This document shows positions 6,350 through 12,632 of a DNA stretch of 17,876 nucleotides, piece by piece. A program made the position numbers and the translations under genes. Source of the stretch: an uncultured Ruminococcus sp. (lineage in GTDB: Bacteria; Bacillota; Clostridia; Oscillospirales; Ruminococcaceae). Where the stretch lies: the NCBI GenBank assembly GCA_946186215.1, contig CAMHMM010000011.1, positions 1-17,876 on the forward strand, written 5' to 3'. Numbering within the stretch: the stretch's first letter is position 1; the number at the start of each line of letters is the position of its first letter. The notes under the pieces are model-generated. The model saw nothing but the letters and a program-made list of their open reading frames with translations. It had not been told where the DNA came from and did no database searches.

Positions 6350-7038
6350 AAACTGTTACAGAATCAACGAAGGAAAAACGGGCATATATCATTGCGATGA
6401 TCGGCGCTGTGATCTGCTTTATCGGGGATAACCTGCTGGGTGCATATATCCCTGCGGCGGATTTCGGCAACAGGCTGATGTGCATCAGCTTTTCATATGA
6501 CTGGGCAAATGTGAATCCGTATATATTTGCCGCAGCAGGAGCGTGCGGGATTATCTCACTTCTGATGATGTTTGCGGGCTTTTACGGCATACATCTGCGG
6601 ATGAAAAAAGCGGACAGTGCCCTTGCAAAGCCCTTTCTTCTGTCGGCGTTCATTTTTGTCGCGGCGGGAACACTGTATCACAATGTCTTTGCGATATCGG
6701 CATATGCCTATAACAGGCTGACTGTTCTCGGCTTTGAGGATGCAAAAGGCTTTGCGCTTGAACTGTTCAATGTGTTCATTATCGTTTCTCTGCCCGCCGC
6801 AATTGGATATGCCGCTATGACGATACTGATGTTCATATCGGCATTCAAAGGAGAAATACTGCAAAAAAAGCTGTGCTGGATAAATCCCCTTGTGTTTATG
6901 ATGGTATGCATACTGCTCTCAAAGCTGCTGCCGCAGACAGCGTTCGTAAACGGTGTATTCGGCTTTGGCCAGCAGAGCATAGGCCTGTTCATCGTGTTTC
7001 TGGTGATGTATAATGCCAAGCTTCCCGCTGACCAGTGA
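6346..7038 (+). CDS. Six-helix integral membrane protein of unknown function
   Basis: The 230-aa protein has about six to seven hydrophobic segments (roughly 13-33, 58-82, 97-118, 143-165, 174-195, 204-225). Distinctive motifs are FIGDNLLGAYIPAADFG near the first helix and AAGTLYHNVFAI in the middle. This looks like a conserved family of multi-pass membrane proteins from Gram-positive bacteria (possibly DUF6796-like; recalled, not checked). No transport or catalytic motif is visible. AGGGA at 6336-6340 supports ATG 6346. It probably starts the three-gene unit that continues to 8250. Confidence 0.78.
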   Translation: MKTVTESTKEKRAYIIAMIGAVICFIGDNLLGAYIPAADFGNRLMCISFSYDWANVNPYIFAAAGACGIISLLMMFAGFYGIHLRMKKADSALAKPFLLSAFIFVAAGTLYHNVFAISAYAYNRLTVLGFEDAKGFALELFNVFIIVSLPAAIGYAAMTILMFISAFKGEILQKKLCWINPLVFMMVCILLSKLLPQTAFVNGVFGFGQQSIGLFIVFLVMYNAKLPADQ

Positions 7039-7070
7039 ACCATGATCTGATAAAAAGGAGATGCTTTGCA

Positions 7071-7538
7071 ATGAGCGTAGAGCTAAAGCCCATCGTCCGT
7101 GAGGATATCGAAACAGTCTGGAAGATGCAGGTCGAGGCATTTTCGGAGCTTCTGGAAAGGTATCAGGATCACAATCTGAACCCCGCCGCCGAGAGCATGG
7201 ACAGGGTACAGGCGCGGTTTGAACAGCCCGGCTCGATCTATTATTTCATTGTTTCGGGCGGCGAAAATGTCGGCGTGATACGGATAATCGACAAAAAGGA
7301 CGGCAGCCGCAGGCGCATATCCCCTGTATGGATAATGCCGCAGCACCGCAACAGGGGCTATGCTCAGCAGGCGATACTTGAAGCCGAAAGGATATTCGGT
7401 GCTCACAACTGGAGCCTTGACACGATACTGCAGGAAAAAGGCAATCTGCATCTGTATGAAAAGCTGGGATATCACCAAACAGGCAGGATCGACAAGATCA
7501 ATGGCCGTATGGATATAGTATATTATGAAAAGGACTGA
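7071..7538 (+). CDS. GNAT family N-acetyltransferase
   Basis: The 155-aa single-domain acetyltransferase has an N-terminal LKPIVREDIETVWKMQVEAF strand and helix, central beta strands (GGENVGVIRIID), the acetyl-CoA loop HRNRGYA (92-98) and a C-terminal NLHLYEKLGYHQTGR element. The frame is open from 7035, but ATG 7071 is preferred: AAGGAG sits at 7055-7060 with good spacing, and the family begins at MSVELKPIVRE. The acceptor substrate is unknown. It lies 32 bp after the membrane protein and just before the M24 peptidase. Confidence 0.9.
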   Translation: MSVELKPIVREDIETVWKMQVEAFSELLERYQDHNLNPAAESMDRVQARFEQPGSIYYFIVSGGENVGVIRIIDKKDGSRRRISPVWIMPQHRNRGYAQQAILEAERIFGAHNWSLDTILQEKGNLHLYEKLGYHQTGRIDKINGRMDIVYYEKD

Positions 7539-7554
7539 CAGGGAGGTCTGCACC

Positions 7555-8250
7555 GTGAGCTTCGGATACAGCGATGTACAAAGGATAGCAAAAGAGACGA
7601 TAAAATACATAAAAACGCAGATAAGGCCGGGGATGCCGCTTAGCGAGGTGCGGCGCTTATGCGAGGAGAAGATGTTCGCTCTGGGAGCAGACTCATTCTG
7701 GTACTGGGATATCGGTGCCTTTGTTTTCGCAGGCGATGAAACGACGATCTCGGTCTCCGGCAGGGAATATACCACATCGGACAGGGTGATCGGCACAGAT
7801 GATATCATCACGATTGATCTCAGCCCGCAGGTCGGCGACACATGGGGGGATTATGCGCGGACGGTCATAATCGAAAACGCCATTGTTGTGGGCAGTGATG
7901 ATGATATACGCAATGACGAATGGCGCAGCGGTGTCTGCATGGAAAAGAAGCTTCACAAACGAATGACGGAGATCGTCACGCCGCAGATGACCTTTGAGGA
8001 GCTGTATTACCGGATGAATGAGTATATCAGCGCCGAGGGGTATATCAATCTCGATTTCATGGGAAATCTCGGGCATTCGATAGTCCGCAGGAAGGAAGAC
8101 CGTATATACATCGAAAAAGGGAACCTCGCAAAACTTGGTGATGTGAGCTTTTTCACATTCGAGCCCCACATAAGCGTGAACGGCTCGAAGTACGGATACA
8201 AAAGAGAAAACATATACTACTTTGACAACGGTGTGATAACCGAGCTATAA
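7555..8250 (+). CDS. M24-family metallopeptidase (Xaa-Pro aminopeptidase-like)
   Basis: All five metal ligands of the pita-bread fold are present. Numbered from GTG 7555 (231 aa) they are Asp88 (TIDLS), Asp99 (GDYART), His174 (NLGHSIV), Glu203 (FEPHI) and Glu218 (KRENIYYF). The family removes N-terminal residues, often before proline, in the cytosol with Mn or Co. This copy is short because it lacks the N-terminal creatinase-type domain, as in M24 single-domain members. A frame extends up to ATG 7525, but that would overlap the GNAT gene without a ribosome binding site; GTG 7555 has GGGAGG at 7541-7546, 8 nt upstream, so I chose it. Third gene of its unit. Confidence 0.92.
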   Translation: MSFGYSDVQRIAKETIKYIKTQIRPGMPLSEVRRLCEEKMFALGADSFWYWDIGAFVFAGDETTISVSGREYTTSDRVIGTDDIITIDLSPQVGDTWGDYARTVIIENAIVVGSDDDIRNDEWRSGVCMEKKLHKRMTEIVTPQMTFEELYYRMNEYISAEGYINLDFMGNLGHSIVRRKEDRIYIEKGNLAKLGDVSFFTFEPHISVNGSKYGYKRENIYYFDNGVITEL

Positions 8251-8257
8251 CGGGCAG

Positions 8258-8323
8258 GCGGGCAAAGCCCGCAGTTACCCGCGCTCTCATTTGAACAGAG
8301 ATGCTAATTTGCAGCCCGAAACT
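8258..8323 (-). repeat. Modular hairpin repeat, copy f
   Basis: Minus-strand copy immediately after the M24 peptidase stop. The cassette is at 8258-8281 (GCGGGC-TTT-GCCCGC type) and the leader runs to 8323. Its hairpin is well placed to act as a transcript end for the 6346-8250 unit, but no T-tract follows. Confidence 0.85.
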
Positions 8324-8351
8324 CGCATTTCAGCGGAGGGTGGATTTGACG

Positions 8352-8441
8352 ATCGGCAAAACCGACAGCTGCCCGGCGGCGAAACGCCGCTGTTACCCGG
8401 GCGCTATTTTGCAGAGGGACGCTCATTTGTGGCTCGGGACT
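8352..8441 (-). repeat. Modular hairpin repeat, copy g (two cassettes)
   Basis: Minus-strand copy with two contiguous 24-bp cassettes: 8352-8375 (degenerate GTCGG type) and 8376-8399 (GCGGCG-TTT-CGCCGC). The leader runs to about 8441. Downstream, at 8461-8482, is a CCACCACCACCGCCTGA motif that recurs at 11504. Confidence 0.85.
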
Positions 8442-8506
8442 CACATTTCAGTAGTTGATCCCACCACCACCGCCTGAGGACGGTACTTTATAGAAGGGAA
8501 GAAGCT

Positions 8507-9196
8507 ATGAAAAAGATAGGTCTTGTGGGCGGTACAGGTCCTGAGTCCACACTATTATACTATAAAGAACTCAATTCAAGAATAGATAAACTGAGCGGCG
8601 GCAGAGCAATGCCCGATATAGCCATTGAAAGCGTGAATTTCAGACGGGCATGGGACTATGTATCAAACGGGGAATATTCGCTGCTGGCAGAGTATCTATG
8701 TGAAAAAGTGGAAGCTCTTAAAAGATCCGGTGCAGAAATAATATCGCTTACCGCAGCAACAATGCACATTGTTCTGGATGAGGTAGAAAAAAACACAGAT
8801 ACCAAGCTTGTGAGTATCCCATTGGCGATAAGGGATGAAGCGGTAAAAAAGGGATATAAGAAGATAGGACTGCTGGGCACCATCTTTACAATGGAACAGG
8901 ACTATATGAAGAAGGATCTCATAGATTCCGGGATAAGTGTAACAGTGCCTGAAAAGGATGAAAGAGAACTTGTTGCCGGGCTTATATATGAGGAACTTGA
9001 GTTCGGTATCGTAAAGCAAAGCACACTTGATACATTTAACAGTATTATTGCGAAGATGAGAGACAACGATGGTATAGAGGCTGTGATACTCGGCTGTACA
9101 GAGCTTCCTTTGCTCCTGAATAACGAAAACTGCGTTTTGCCTTGTATGGACAGTGTGGACACACATATTCAGAAGCTCATCGAGCTTGCTTTGTGA
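8507..9196 (+). CDS. Aspartate/glutamate racemase family protein
   Basis: The 229-aa, two-domain protein belongs to the Asp/Glu racemase family (YgeA/RacX branch). Family marks are KKIGLVGGTGPEST at the start, LGTIFTMEQDYMKKDL in the centre, and the second catalytic cysteine motif LGCTELPLL (Cys197). The first catalytic position, normally Cys in a CNTxH-type motif, reads LTAATMHIV (residues 81-89), so it is Ala83 (or Thr82) with the Asn also replaced. The family interconverts L- and D-amino acids by two-base, cofactor-free chemistry in the cytosol; with one cysteine missing, direction or activity may differ. AGGGAAGAAGCT precedes ATG 8507. It appears to be monocistronic or paired with the small gene at 9241. 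Confidence 0.9.
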   Translation: MKKIGLVGGTGPESTLLYYKELNSRIDKLSGGRAMPDIAIESVNFRRAWDYVSNGEYSLLAEYLCEKVEALKRSGAEIISLTAATMHIVLDEVEKNTDTKLVSIPLAIRDEAVKKGYKKIGLLGTIFTMEQDYMKKDLIDSGISVTVPEKDERELVAGLIYEELEFGIVKQSTLDTFNSIIAKMRDNDGIEAVILGCTELPLLLNNENCVLPCMDSVDTHIQKLIELAL

Positions 9197-9240
9197 TATG
9201 ACCGTTTGGTCTTAATTAAGAAGATCAGGGAGCAATATTT

Positions 9241-9531
9241 ATGCTGATCGAAAACGAAAAATTCAACCGGGAAAAATACTATTTTGTGGGGTATTCCCCC
9301 GCACTGCAAAAGTATATCCTTGCCTGTACGGTTACATGGATCGCCTGGTATAACAGATATTACGAGATATCGGAAAAAGAGTATAACTCATTTGGTTCTG
9401 CCGAACTGGATGATTTAGCAGATAAATTATACAAGCAGGGCTGTGATTCCGAACGGTTTATATTTTCCGAGAAAAAGGAAGAAAATGATCAGAAGCAGCT
9501 CGATCTATGGAATACGATCCGGTTTGTATGA
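9241..9531 (+). CDS. Small protein of unknown function
   Basis: This 96-aa protein is rich in aromatic residues (FVGYSPALQKYILACTVTWI, AWYNRYYEIS), has an acidic and Lys-rich C-terminus and no transmembrane segment or signal peptide that I can support. I do not recognise a family; the compact beta-rich N-terminus then helix (SAELDDLADKLYKQGC) suggests a folded single domain. GGGAG at 9228-9232 supports ATG 9241. It lies 44 bp after the racemase-family gene. Confidence 0.65.
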   Translation: MLIENEKFNREKYYFVGYSPALQKYILACTVTWIAWYNRYYEISEKEYNSFGSAELDDLADKLYKQGCDSERFIFSEKKEENDQKQLDLWNTIRFV

Positions 9532-9554
9532 CCGCAGTAAGGCGGTGGGGTTTT
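9531..9554 (+). terminator. Weak terminator-like hairpin
   Basis: ACCGC (9531-9535) pairs with GCGGT (9542-9546), followed by GGGGTTTT. The stem is short and the T-tract only four bases. Similar CCGCC/GGCGG hairpins followed by GGGGTTT occur at 11511-11533. Confidence 0.4.
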
Positions 9555-9590
9555 CACGCACAATATGAGAGTTACTCTTGGGCGATTTAA

Positions 9591-9655
9591 AGTTCCGGGC
9601 TGCAAAAGAGCGTTACCCACAAATGAAAGTGCGGGTAACAGCGGCGTTTCGCCGC
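9591..9655 (+). repeat. Modular hairpin repeat, copy h
   Basis: Leader AGTTCCGGGCTGCAAAAGAG and one cassette at 9632-9655 with hairpin GCGGCG-TTT-CGCCGC. It forms the left end of long block L copy 1, where it is followed by TAACGGTAGCCT, as in copy k. Confidence 0.85.
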
Positions 9656-9698
9656 CTAACGGTAGCCTGTTGTCTTAAACGGCTTATTTGCAGCGAAT

Positions 9699-9786
9699 CA
9701 AAGGGGATGAAACACCAGAGGGACGGAACAACAGTTCGATAAATCGGCTTCATTTGTGCGCCGTCCCTCTTCGTTTCTCCCCTTTG
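9699..9786. ncRNA. Candidate structured RNA or stem-loop element, copy 1
   Basis: The left arm (9699-9726) and right arm (9761-9786) form a long stem in three parts: CAAAGGGG/CCCCTTTG, GAAAC/GTTTC and AGAGGGACGG/CCGTCCCTCT, with small internal bulges, closing a 34-nt loop. Both arms are identical to those of the second copy at 11162-11249, while the loop differs at 13 of 34 positions. This is a structure candidate only; no promoter is evident, and the strand is undetermined. Confidence 0.5.
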
Positions 9787-10066
9787 TATCCCCTTTTCCC
9801 CACTCCATTGTTATTTTGCTTAGCATTTGGACACCGCTTATAACCCACTCAGACTTATCAGCACATTAAATTCTGCATTTGCTCAGATTAGTTTTGTGAG
9901 GACAAGCGCCGATGTATAACTGCTTTCTGTTTCATTTGACTCGCCCTTTCATTTGGTCAGTAACCTGCTCTCATATTAGTCAACCTCTCAGGTCAGTTTG
10001 TGCATTGCGGTTTTGTCCGTGACCGAATCCAATAGTGTGGTCACGCCTAAACAGCCCTTTAATCAA

Positions 10067-10132
10067 AGTTCCGAGCCACTAAAGCTCGTTCTATAACAAA
10101 TGAGAGTACGGGAGAGTGCAGACTCTGCCTGC
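10067..10132 (+). repeat. Modular hairpin repeat, copy i
   Basis: Leader AGTTCCGAGCCAC followed by one cassette at 10109-10132 (GCAGAC-TCT-GCCTGC, one stem mismatch relative to the common form). The following CTTGCCGACC looks like the 3' end of a lost GTCGGC-type cassette. Confidence 0.8.
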
Positions 10133-10171
10133 CTTGCCGACCATTCAGTTCTCACCCTTTGCTGAAACAGA

Positions 10172-10237
10172 AGTTCCGGGCTTCAAATGAGAGTTATCTT
10201 TCAAATGAACGCGCGGGTAACAGCGGGCTTTGCCCGA
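10172..10237 (+). repeat. Modular hairpin repeat, copy j
   Basis: The leader AGTTCCGGGCTTC carries two TCAAATGA motifs 18 bp apart, followed by one GCGGGC-TTT-GCCCGA cassette at 10214-10237. It ends 2 bp before the ribosome binding site of the GNAT gene at 10250, so the hairpin would sit in that gene's 5' leader. Confidence 0.85.
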
Positions 10238-10249
10238 TAGAGGTGTAAT

Positions 10250-10999
10250 ATGAAGAAGATTGATGCAGATTCCTATGAGAGTATTCTGAAGTATATATGC
10301 AAAAACCCGTGCGGGACGGTCTATCCGCTGTCGATAGCGGAGCGAAAGCAGTACGGTGACATCTACCTTGGTGATGATTCTGTGCTTCTGTGGCATTACA
10401 GCGGCTTTGCGTATATTTTCGGTGCGTGCGGAGAGGATTTCCTCGAACAGATCTACCGTGAATTTCTGACAGCGGACGAAGTGCCGAGGCGCTTTATATT
10501 ATTCACGGCAGATCCCGCCATTGAGCAGTTTTTCCAGAATAAAACAGGGCTTATACAGGGCCGGCGGTATAATTTTGAATACCCGCAGGGAACAGATTTT
10601 TCGCCCGCGCCATTGCCGCAGGGATATGAAGTGCTTGAATTCGGCAGTGACCTTTTTGATTCGATAGATGGCAGGATCACGCCGCATTTTTCATGGGGAA
10701 ATGCAGAGGAATTCACCCGTAATGGTGTGGGATACTGCATAATGCATGAGGGAAGACCTGCTTCATGGGCATTTTCGGCAGCTGTCAGCTCAGATGAGCT
10801 GGATATCGGTATTGAGACTTCACCGGACTATCGCCACAAGGGACTTGCTGTGCTTGCGGCAGAGCAGATGATCAGATACTGCATAGAGCAGGGGAAGCGG
10901 CCTGTGTGGGCATGTGATACCGGTAATACCGCATCACGCAGGCTTGCTGAAAAGCTTGGGTTTTCGATAGTATCGGAATATACGACGATAAGGCGGTGA
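10250..10999 (+). CDS. GNAT acetyltransferase, two-part (GNAT_acetyltran-like)
   Basis: The 249-aa protein has a C-terminal catalytic GNAT domain (about 125-249) with IETSPDYRHKGLAVLAAEQM (acetyl-CoA loop YRHKGLA, 194-200) and WACDTGNTASRRLAEKLGF, a strong family signature. The N-terminal half (1-120) is a degenerate GNAT-like half, as in the Bacillus and Listeria group of about 250-aa acetyltransferases. AGAGGTG at 10239-10245 sets ATG 10250. The gene stands alone, with copies of the long block L on both sides in direct orientation. The acceptor substrate is unknown. Confidence 0.88.
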   Translation: MKKIDADSYESILKYICKNPCGTVYPLSIAERKQYGDIYLGDDSVLLWHYSGFAYIFGACGEDFLEQIYREFLTADEVPRRFILFTADPAIEQFFQNKTGLIQGRRYNFEYPQGTDFSPAPLPQGYEVLEFGSDLFDSIDGRITPHFSWGNAEEFTRNGVGYCIMHEGRPASWAFSAAVSSDELDIGIETSPDYRHKGLAVLAAEQMIRYCIEQGKRPVWACDTGNTASRRLAEKLGFSIVSEYTTIRR

Positions 11000-11054
11000 G
11001 GCTGACCGGATGGGTGTTTACGGACAAACTGACTGTTACTTTTTAACATTTTAA

Positions 11055-11119
11055 AGTTTCGGGCTTCAAATGAGTGTTACTCACAAATGAAAGTGCGGGT
11101 AACAGCGGCGTTTCGCCGC
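11055..11119 (+). repeat. Modular hairpin repeat, copy k
   Basis: Leader AGTTTCGGGCTTC with two CAAATGA motifs 18 bp apart, then one GCGGCG-TTT-CGCCGC cassette at 11096-11119. It forms the left end of block L copy 2. Confidence 0.85.
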
Positions 11120-11161
11120 CTAACGGTAGCCTCTTGTCCGAAACGCTGATTTGCAGCGAGT

Positions 11162-11249
11162 CAAAGGGGATGAAACACCAGAGGGACGGAATGCCAGTCT
11201 GCAATAGTGGCCGCGTTTGTGCGCCGTCCCTCTTCGTTTCTCCCCTTTG
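11162..11249. ncRNA. Candidate structured RNA or stem-loop element, copy 2
   Basis: Arms at 11162-11189 and 11224-11249 are identical in sequence to those of the copy at 9699-9786, again enclosing a loop of exactly 34 nt. The loop start AA and end TTTGTGCG are kept, while its middle has diverged. Function, if any, is unknown. Confidence 0.5.
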
Positions 11250-11510
11250 TATCCCCTTTTCCCCACTCTGATGTTGATTTGCTTCCCGTTTGGACACCGT
11301 TTATAACTCACTCAATTTTTTTGGCACACTAAATCTCACATTCGCTCAGGTAGGTTTTGTGGGGACAGGCGACGATGAATGACTGCTTTCTATTTAATTG
11401 GTTTTGCCCTTTCATTTGGTCAGTCACCTGCTCTTATATTAGTCAACTATTAGTCAACCTCTCATATTAGTTTGTGCATTGTGTATTTGTGCGTAACCGA
11501 ATCCCACCAC

Positions 11511-11533
11511 CACCGCCTGAAGGCGGCGGGGTT
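11511..11533 (+). terminator. Terminator-like hairpin
   Basis: CCGCC (11513-11517) and GGCGG (11522-11526) close a TGAA tetraloop, followed by CGGGGTTT. It lies at the end of block L copy 2. The T-run is too short for confidence. Confidence 0.35.
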
Positions 11534-11543
11534 TACAAATGAA

Positions 11544-11606
11544 AGTTCCGGGCTGCAAAAGAGCGTTACCCACAAATGAACGCGCGGGTAACAGCGGGCT
11601 TTGCCC
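11544..11606 (+). repeat. Modular hairpin repeat, copy l
   Basis: Leader AGTTCCGGGCTGCAAAAGAG (identical to copy h over this stretch), then one GCGGGC-TTT-GCCCGC cassette at 11583-11606. Just downstream, TGTGATATAAT (11620-11630) resembles an extended -10 element but lacks a matching -35. Confidence 0.85.
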
Positions 11607-11695
11607 GCCCGCCGACAAATTGTGATATAATCAAAAGGCTGTAAATGTTTTCATTTGTGCAGTCATACAAATATGCTGATTTTTTCATAAAACAC

Positions 11696-11725
11696 TTGAC
11701 AAAGTATGTCGCGGTGTGATATACT
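11696..11725 (+). promoter_or_regulatory. Promoter of the membrane protein / padR cluster
   Basis: The -35 TTGACA (11696-11701) and -10 TATACT (11720-11725) are separated by 18 bp, with a TGA extended -10. It shares the GGTGTGATA block with the promoters at 489 and 3084. Confidence 0.85.
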
Positions 11726-11757
11726 TCATATCAAGATATATCGCAGTTCGACATATC
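11702..11757 (+). promoter_or_regulatory. Twin palindromic operators, probable PadR sites
   Basis: Two imperfect inverted repeats, each with a 5-nt spacer: arms AAGTATGTCG and TGATATACTT at 11702-11726, and arms GATATATCG and CGACATATC at 11735-11757. The half-site consensus is about TATRTCG. Their centres are 32 bp apart, close to three helical turns, which suits cooperative binding. The first covers the spacer and -10; the second is downstream of the start site. PadR at 12633 is the nearest candidate ligand. Confidence 0.65.
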
Positions 11758-11831
11758 GAGATAAAACATAAAAAAGTGACGCAGTCACAGGAGAGCGCAT
11801 AAGGGCTCCCGAACAGAAAAGGAGAATTATT

Positions 11832-12158
11832 ATGGCAGACAATCAGTATTTCAGCGAGGAATCCCTTCAGCAGGAGCAGAACGCACAGCCCGCTATCGTG
11901 CCTGATTCGGAGAAGAAGCTCCATGCAGCATCCCTCGGTCTCGGCATCGCAGGCATCGTTGTAGGCGTGCTTCTCATACCCATCATAGGCCTCGGCCTTT
12001 CCGTTGCAGCGATCACACTGGCAAACAAGAACAAGTTGGTAGCAAAGACCACTCCCGGCCTTATCTGCGGCATACTCGGTATCGTAGGCTCGATCGGTAT
12101 GTGGATATACAGCGCACTGGTGATCGTTCCTCAGGTAACACAGGCTATAGGCGGCTGA
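11832..12158 (+). CDS. Small two-helix membrane protein, DUF4190-like
   Basis: The 108-aa protein has a polar Gln/Glu-rich N-terminus (1-33), a glycine-rich hydrophobic segment (GLGIAGIVVGVLLIPIIGLG plus LSVAAI), a Lys-rich loop (NKNKLVAKTTP) and a second segment (GLICGILGIVGSIGMWIYS). The plan matches the protein at 5539, including IPxxGL and GIxGIVxSI motifs, so the two are probable paralogues. AAAAGGAG at 11817-11824 is a strong ribosome binding site. The roughly 100-nt leader contains a GTGAC/GTCAC hairpin at 11776-11788. Expression is likely controlled by the twin operators. Function unknown. Confidence 0.8.
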   Translation: MADNQYFSEESLQQEQNAQPAIVPDSEKKLHAASLGLGIAGIVVGVLLIPIIGLGLSVAAITLANKNKLVAKTTPGLICGILGIVGSIGMWIYSALVIVPQVTQAIGG

Positions 12159-12192
12159 TAACCGATAATGCTTTGTATGGAAATACTGAATG

Positions 12193-12225
12193 TGTGTCTT
12201 CCCCGTCTTTGGCAGGGAAGACACA
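12193..12225 (+). terminator. Hairpin between two small membrane protein genes
   Basis: TGTGTCTTCCC (12193-12203) pairs perfectly with GGGAAGACACA (12215-12225) around an 11-nt loop. No T-tract follows, so it may be an mRNA-stabilising or partial-termination element rather than a true terminator. Confidence 0.5.
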
Positions 12226-12287
12226 ACGATAATAGCGCAGATACAGTTCAGTGATATACATTCCATAGTGTAAAAAGGCGGGATATC

Positions 12288-12596
12288 ATGGAGAATACAC
12301 ACAACAGCAGCATAAACACAGATGCTCCCGAAAAGAACACACAGCTAAAGGATGATTTCTGGAAGCATCCGAAAACGGTAAAGCCGCTGATGATCTTTTT
12401 AGCTGTCCTCGGAGCAGTGTGCGCGGTTTGGATGCCCGCGCTGGCGCTCATTGAGGCCTCCGCTATAATGGGACTTGGCGCAGCAAATGAGGATAAGGGC
12501 ATACGCAGGCTGGGATTCGTACTCAGTACTGTCGTTATAATATTGGCAGCCGTGTTTTTTGTGTGCCTGAAGGTCCTGAAGCTCTATGATATCTGA
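12288..12596 (+). CDS. Small membrane protein of unknown function
   Basis: The 102-aa protein has a polar N-terminus (1-32) and two hydrophobic segments (about 33-60, VKPLMIFLAVLGAVCAVWMP; and 76-96, LGFVLSTVVIILAAVFFVCL). I do not recognise a family. A weak GGCGGGA ribosome binding site precedes ATG 12288. Upstream, TGATATACA at 12252-12260 resembles an extended -10 box but has no -35. Its position between a DUF4190-like gene and padR suggests it belongs to the same regulated cluster. Confidence 0.7.
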   Translation: MENTHNSSINTDAPEKNTQLKDDFWKHPKTVKPLMIFLAVLGAVCAVWMPALALIEASAIMGLGAANEDKGIRRLGFVLSTVVIILAAVFFVCLKVLKLYDI

Positions 12597-12632
12597 TGAA
12601 TATCAGTCAGGGAAAAGAAATAAGGTGATAGC

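Larger units (their letters stand above)
9588..10030 (+). repeat. Long repeat block L, copy 1
   Basis: A non-coding block of about 443 bp repeated in the same orientation at 11052-11503. It starts with modular repeat copy h (leader 9591-9631, cassette 9632-9655), then a long stem-loop (9699-9786). It ends with less conserved AT-rich sequence sharing TTTGGACACCG, CCTTTCATTTGGTCAGT and TATTAGTCAACCTCTCA. No reading frame of useful length is conserved between the copies, so I read it as non-coding. Confidence 0.85.
11052..11503 (+). repeat. Long repeat block L, copy 2
   Basis: Second direct copy of the block at 9588-10030, starting with modular repeat copy k and containing the same long stem-loop. 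It differs by point changes and by a short internal tandem duplication of TATTAGTCAAC. It ends at the shared ACCGAATCC. Confidence 0.85.

Noticed and set aside
7083..7841. Minus-strand frame of 252 codons across the GNAT and M24 genes
   Set aside because: It spans two well-supported genes on the other strand and shows no domain.
9588..11503. Block L as a known riboswitch, 6S RNA or group II intron fragment
   Set aside because: None of the consensus motifs I know for these classes is visible; it is left as an unknown structured repeat.
1..11606. CRISPR array
   Set aside because: The repeats are scattered singly or as 1-3 abutting units, lack unique spacers of constant length, and no cas gene is present.
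11620..11630. TGTGATATAAT as a promoter after repeat copy l
   Set aside because: The -10 is good but the only upstream TTG-type box overlaps the repeat cassette at a 19-bp spacing; no gene starts within the next 190 bp.
12252..12260. Possible extended -10 promoter (TGATATACA) before the gene at 12288
   Set aside because: No -35 at the right distance; resemblance to the operator half-site is suggestive but too short to list.
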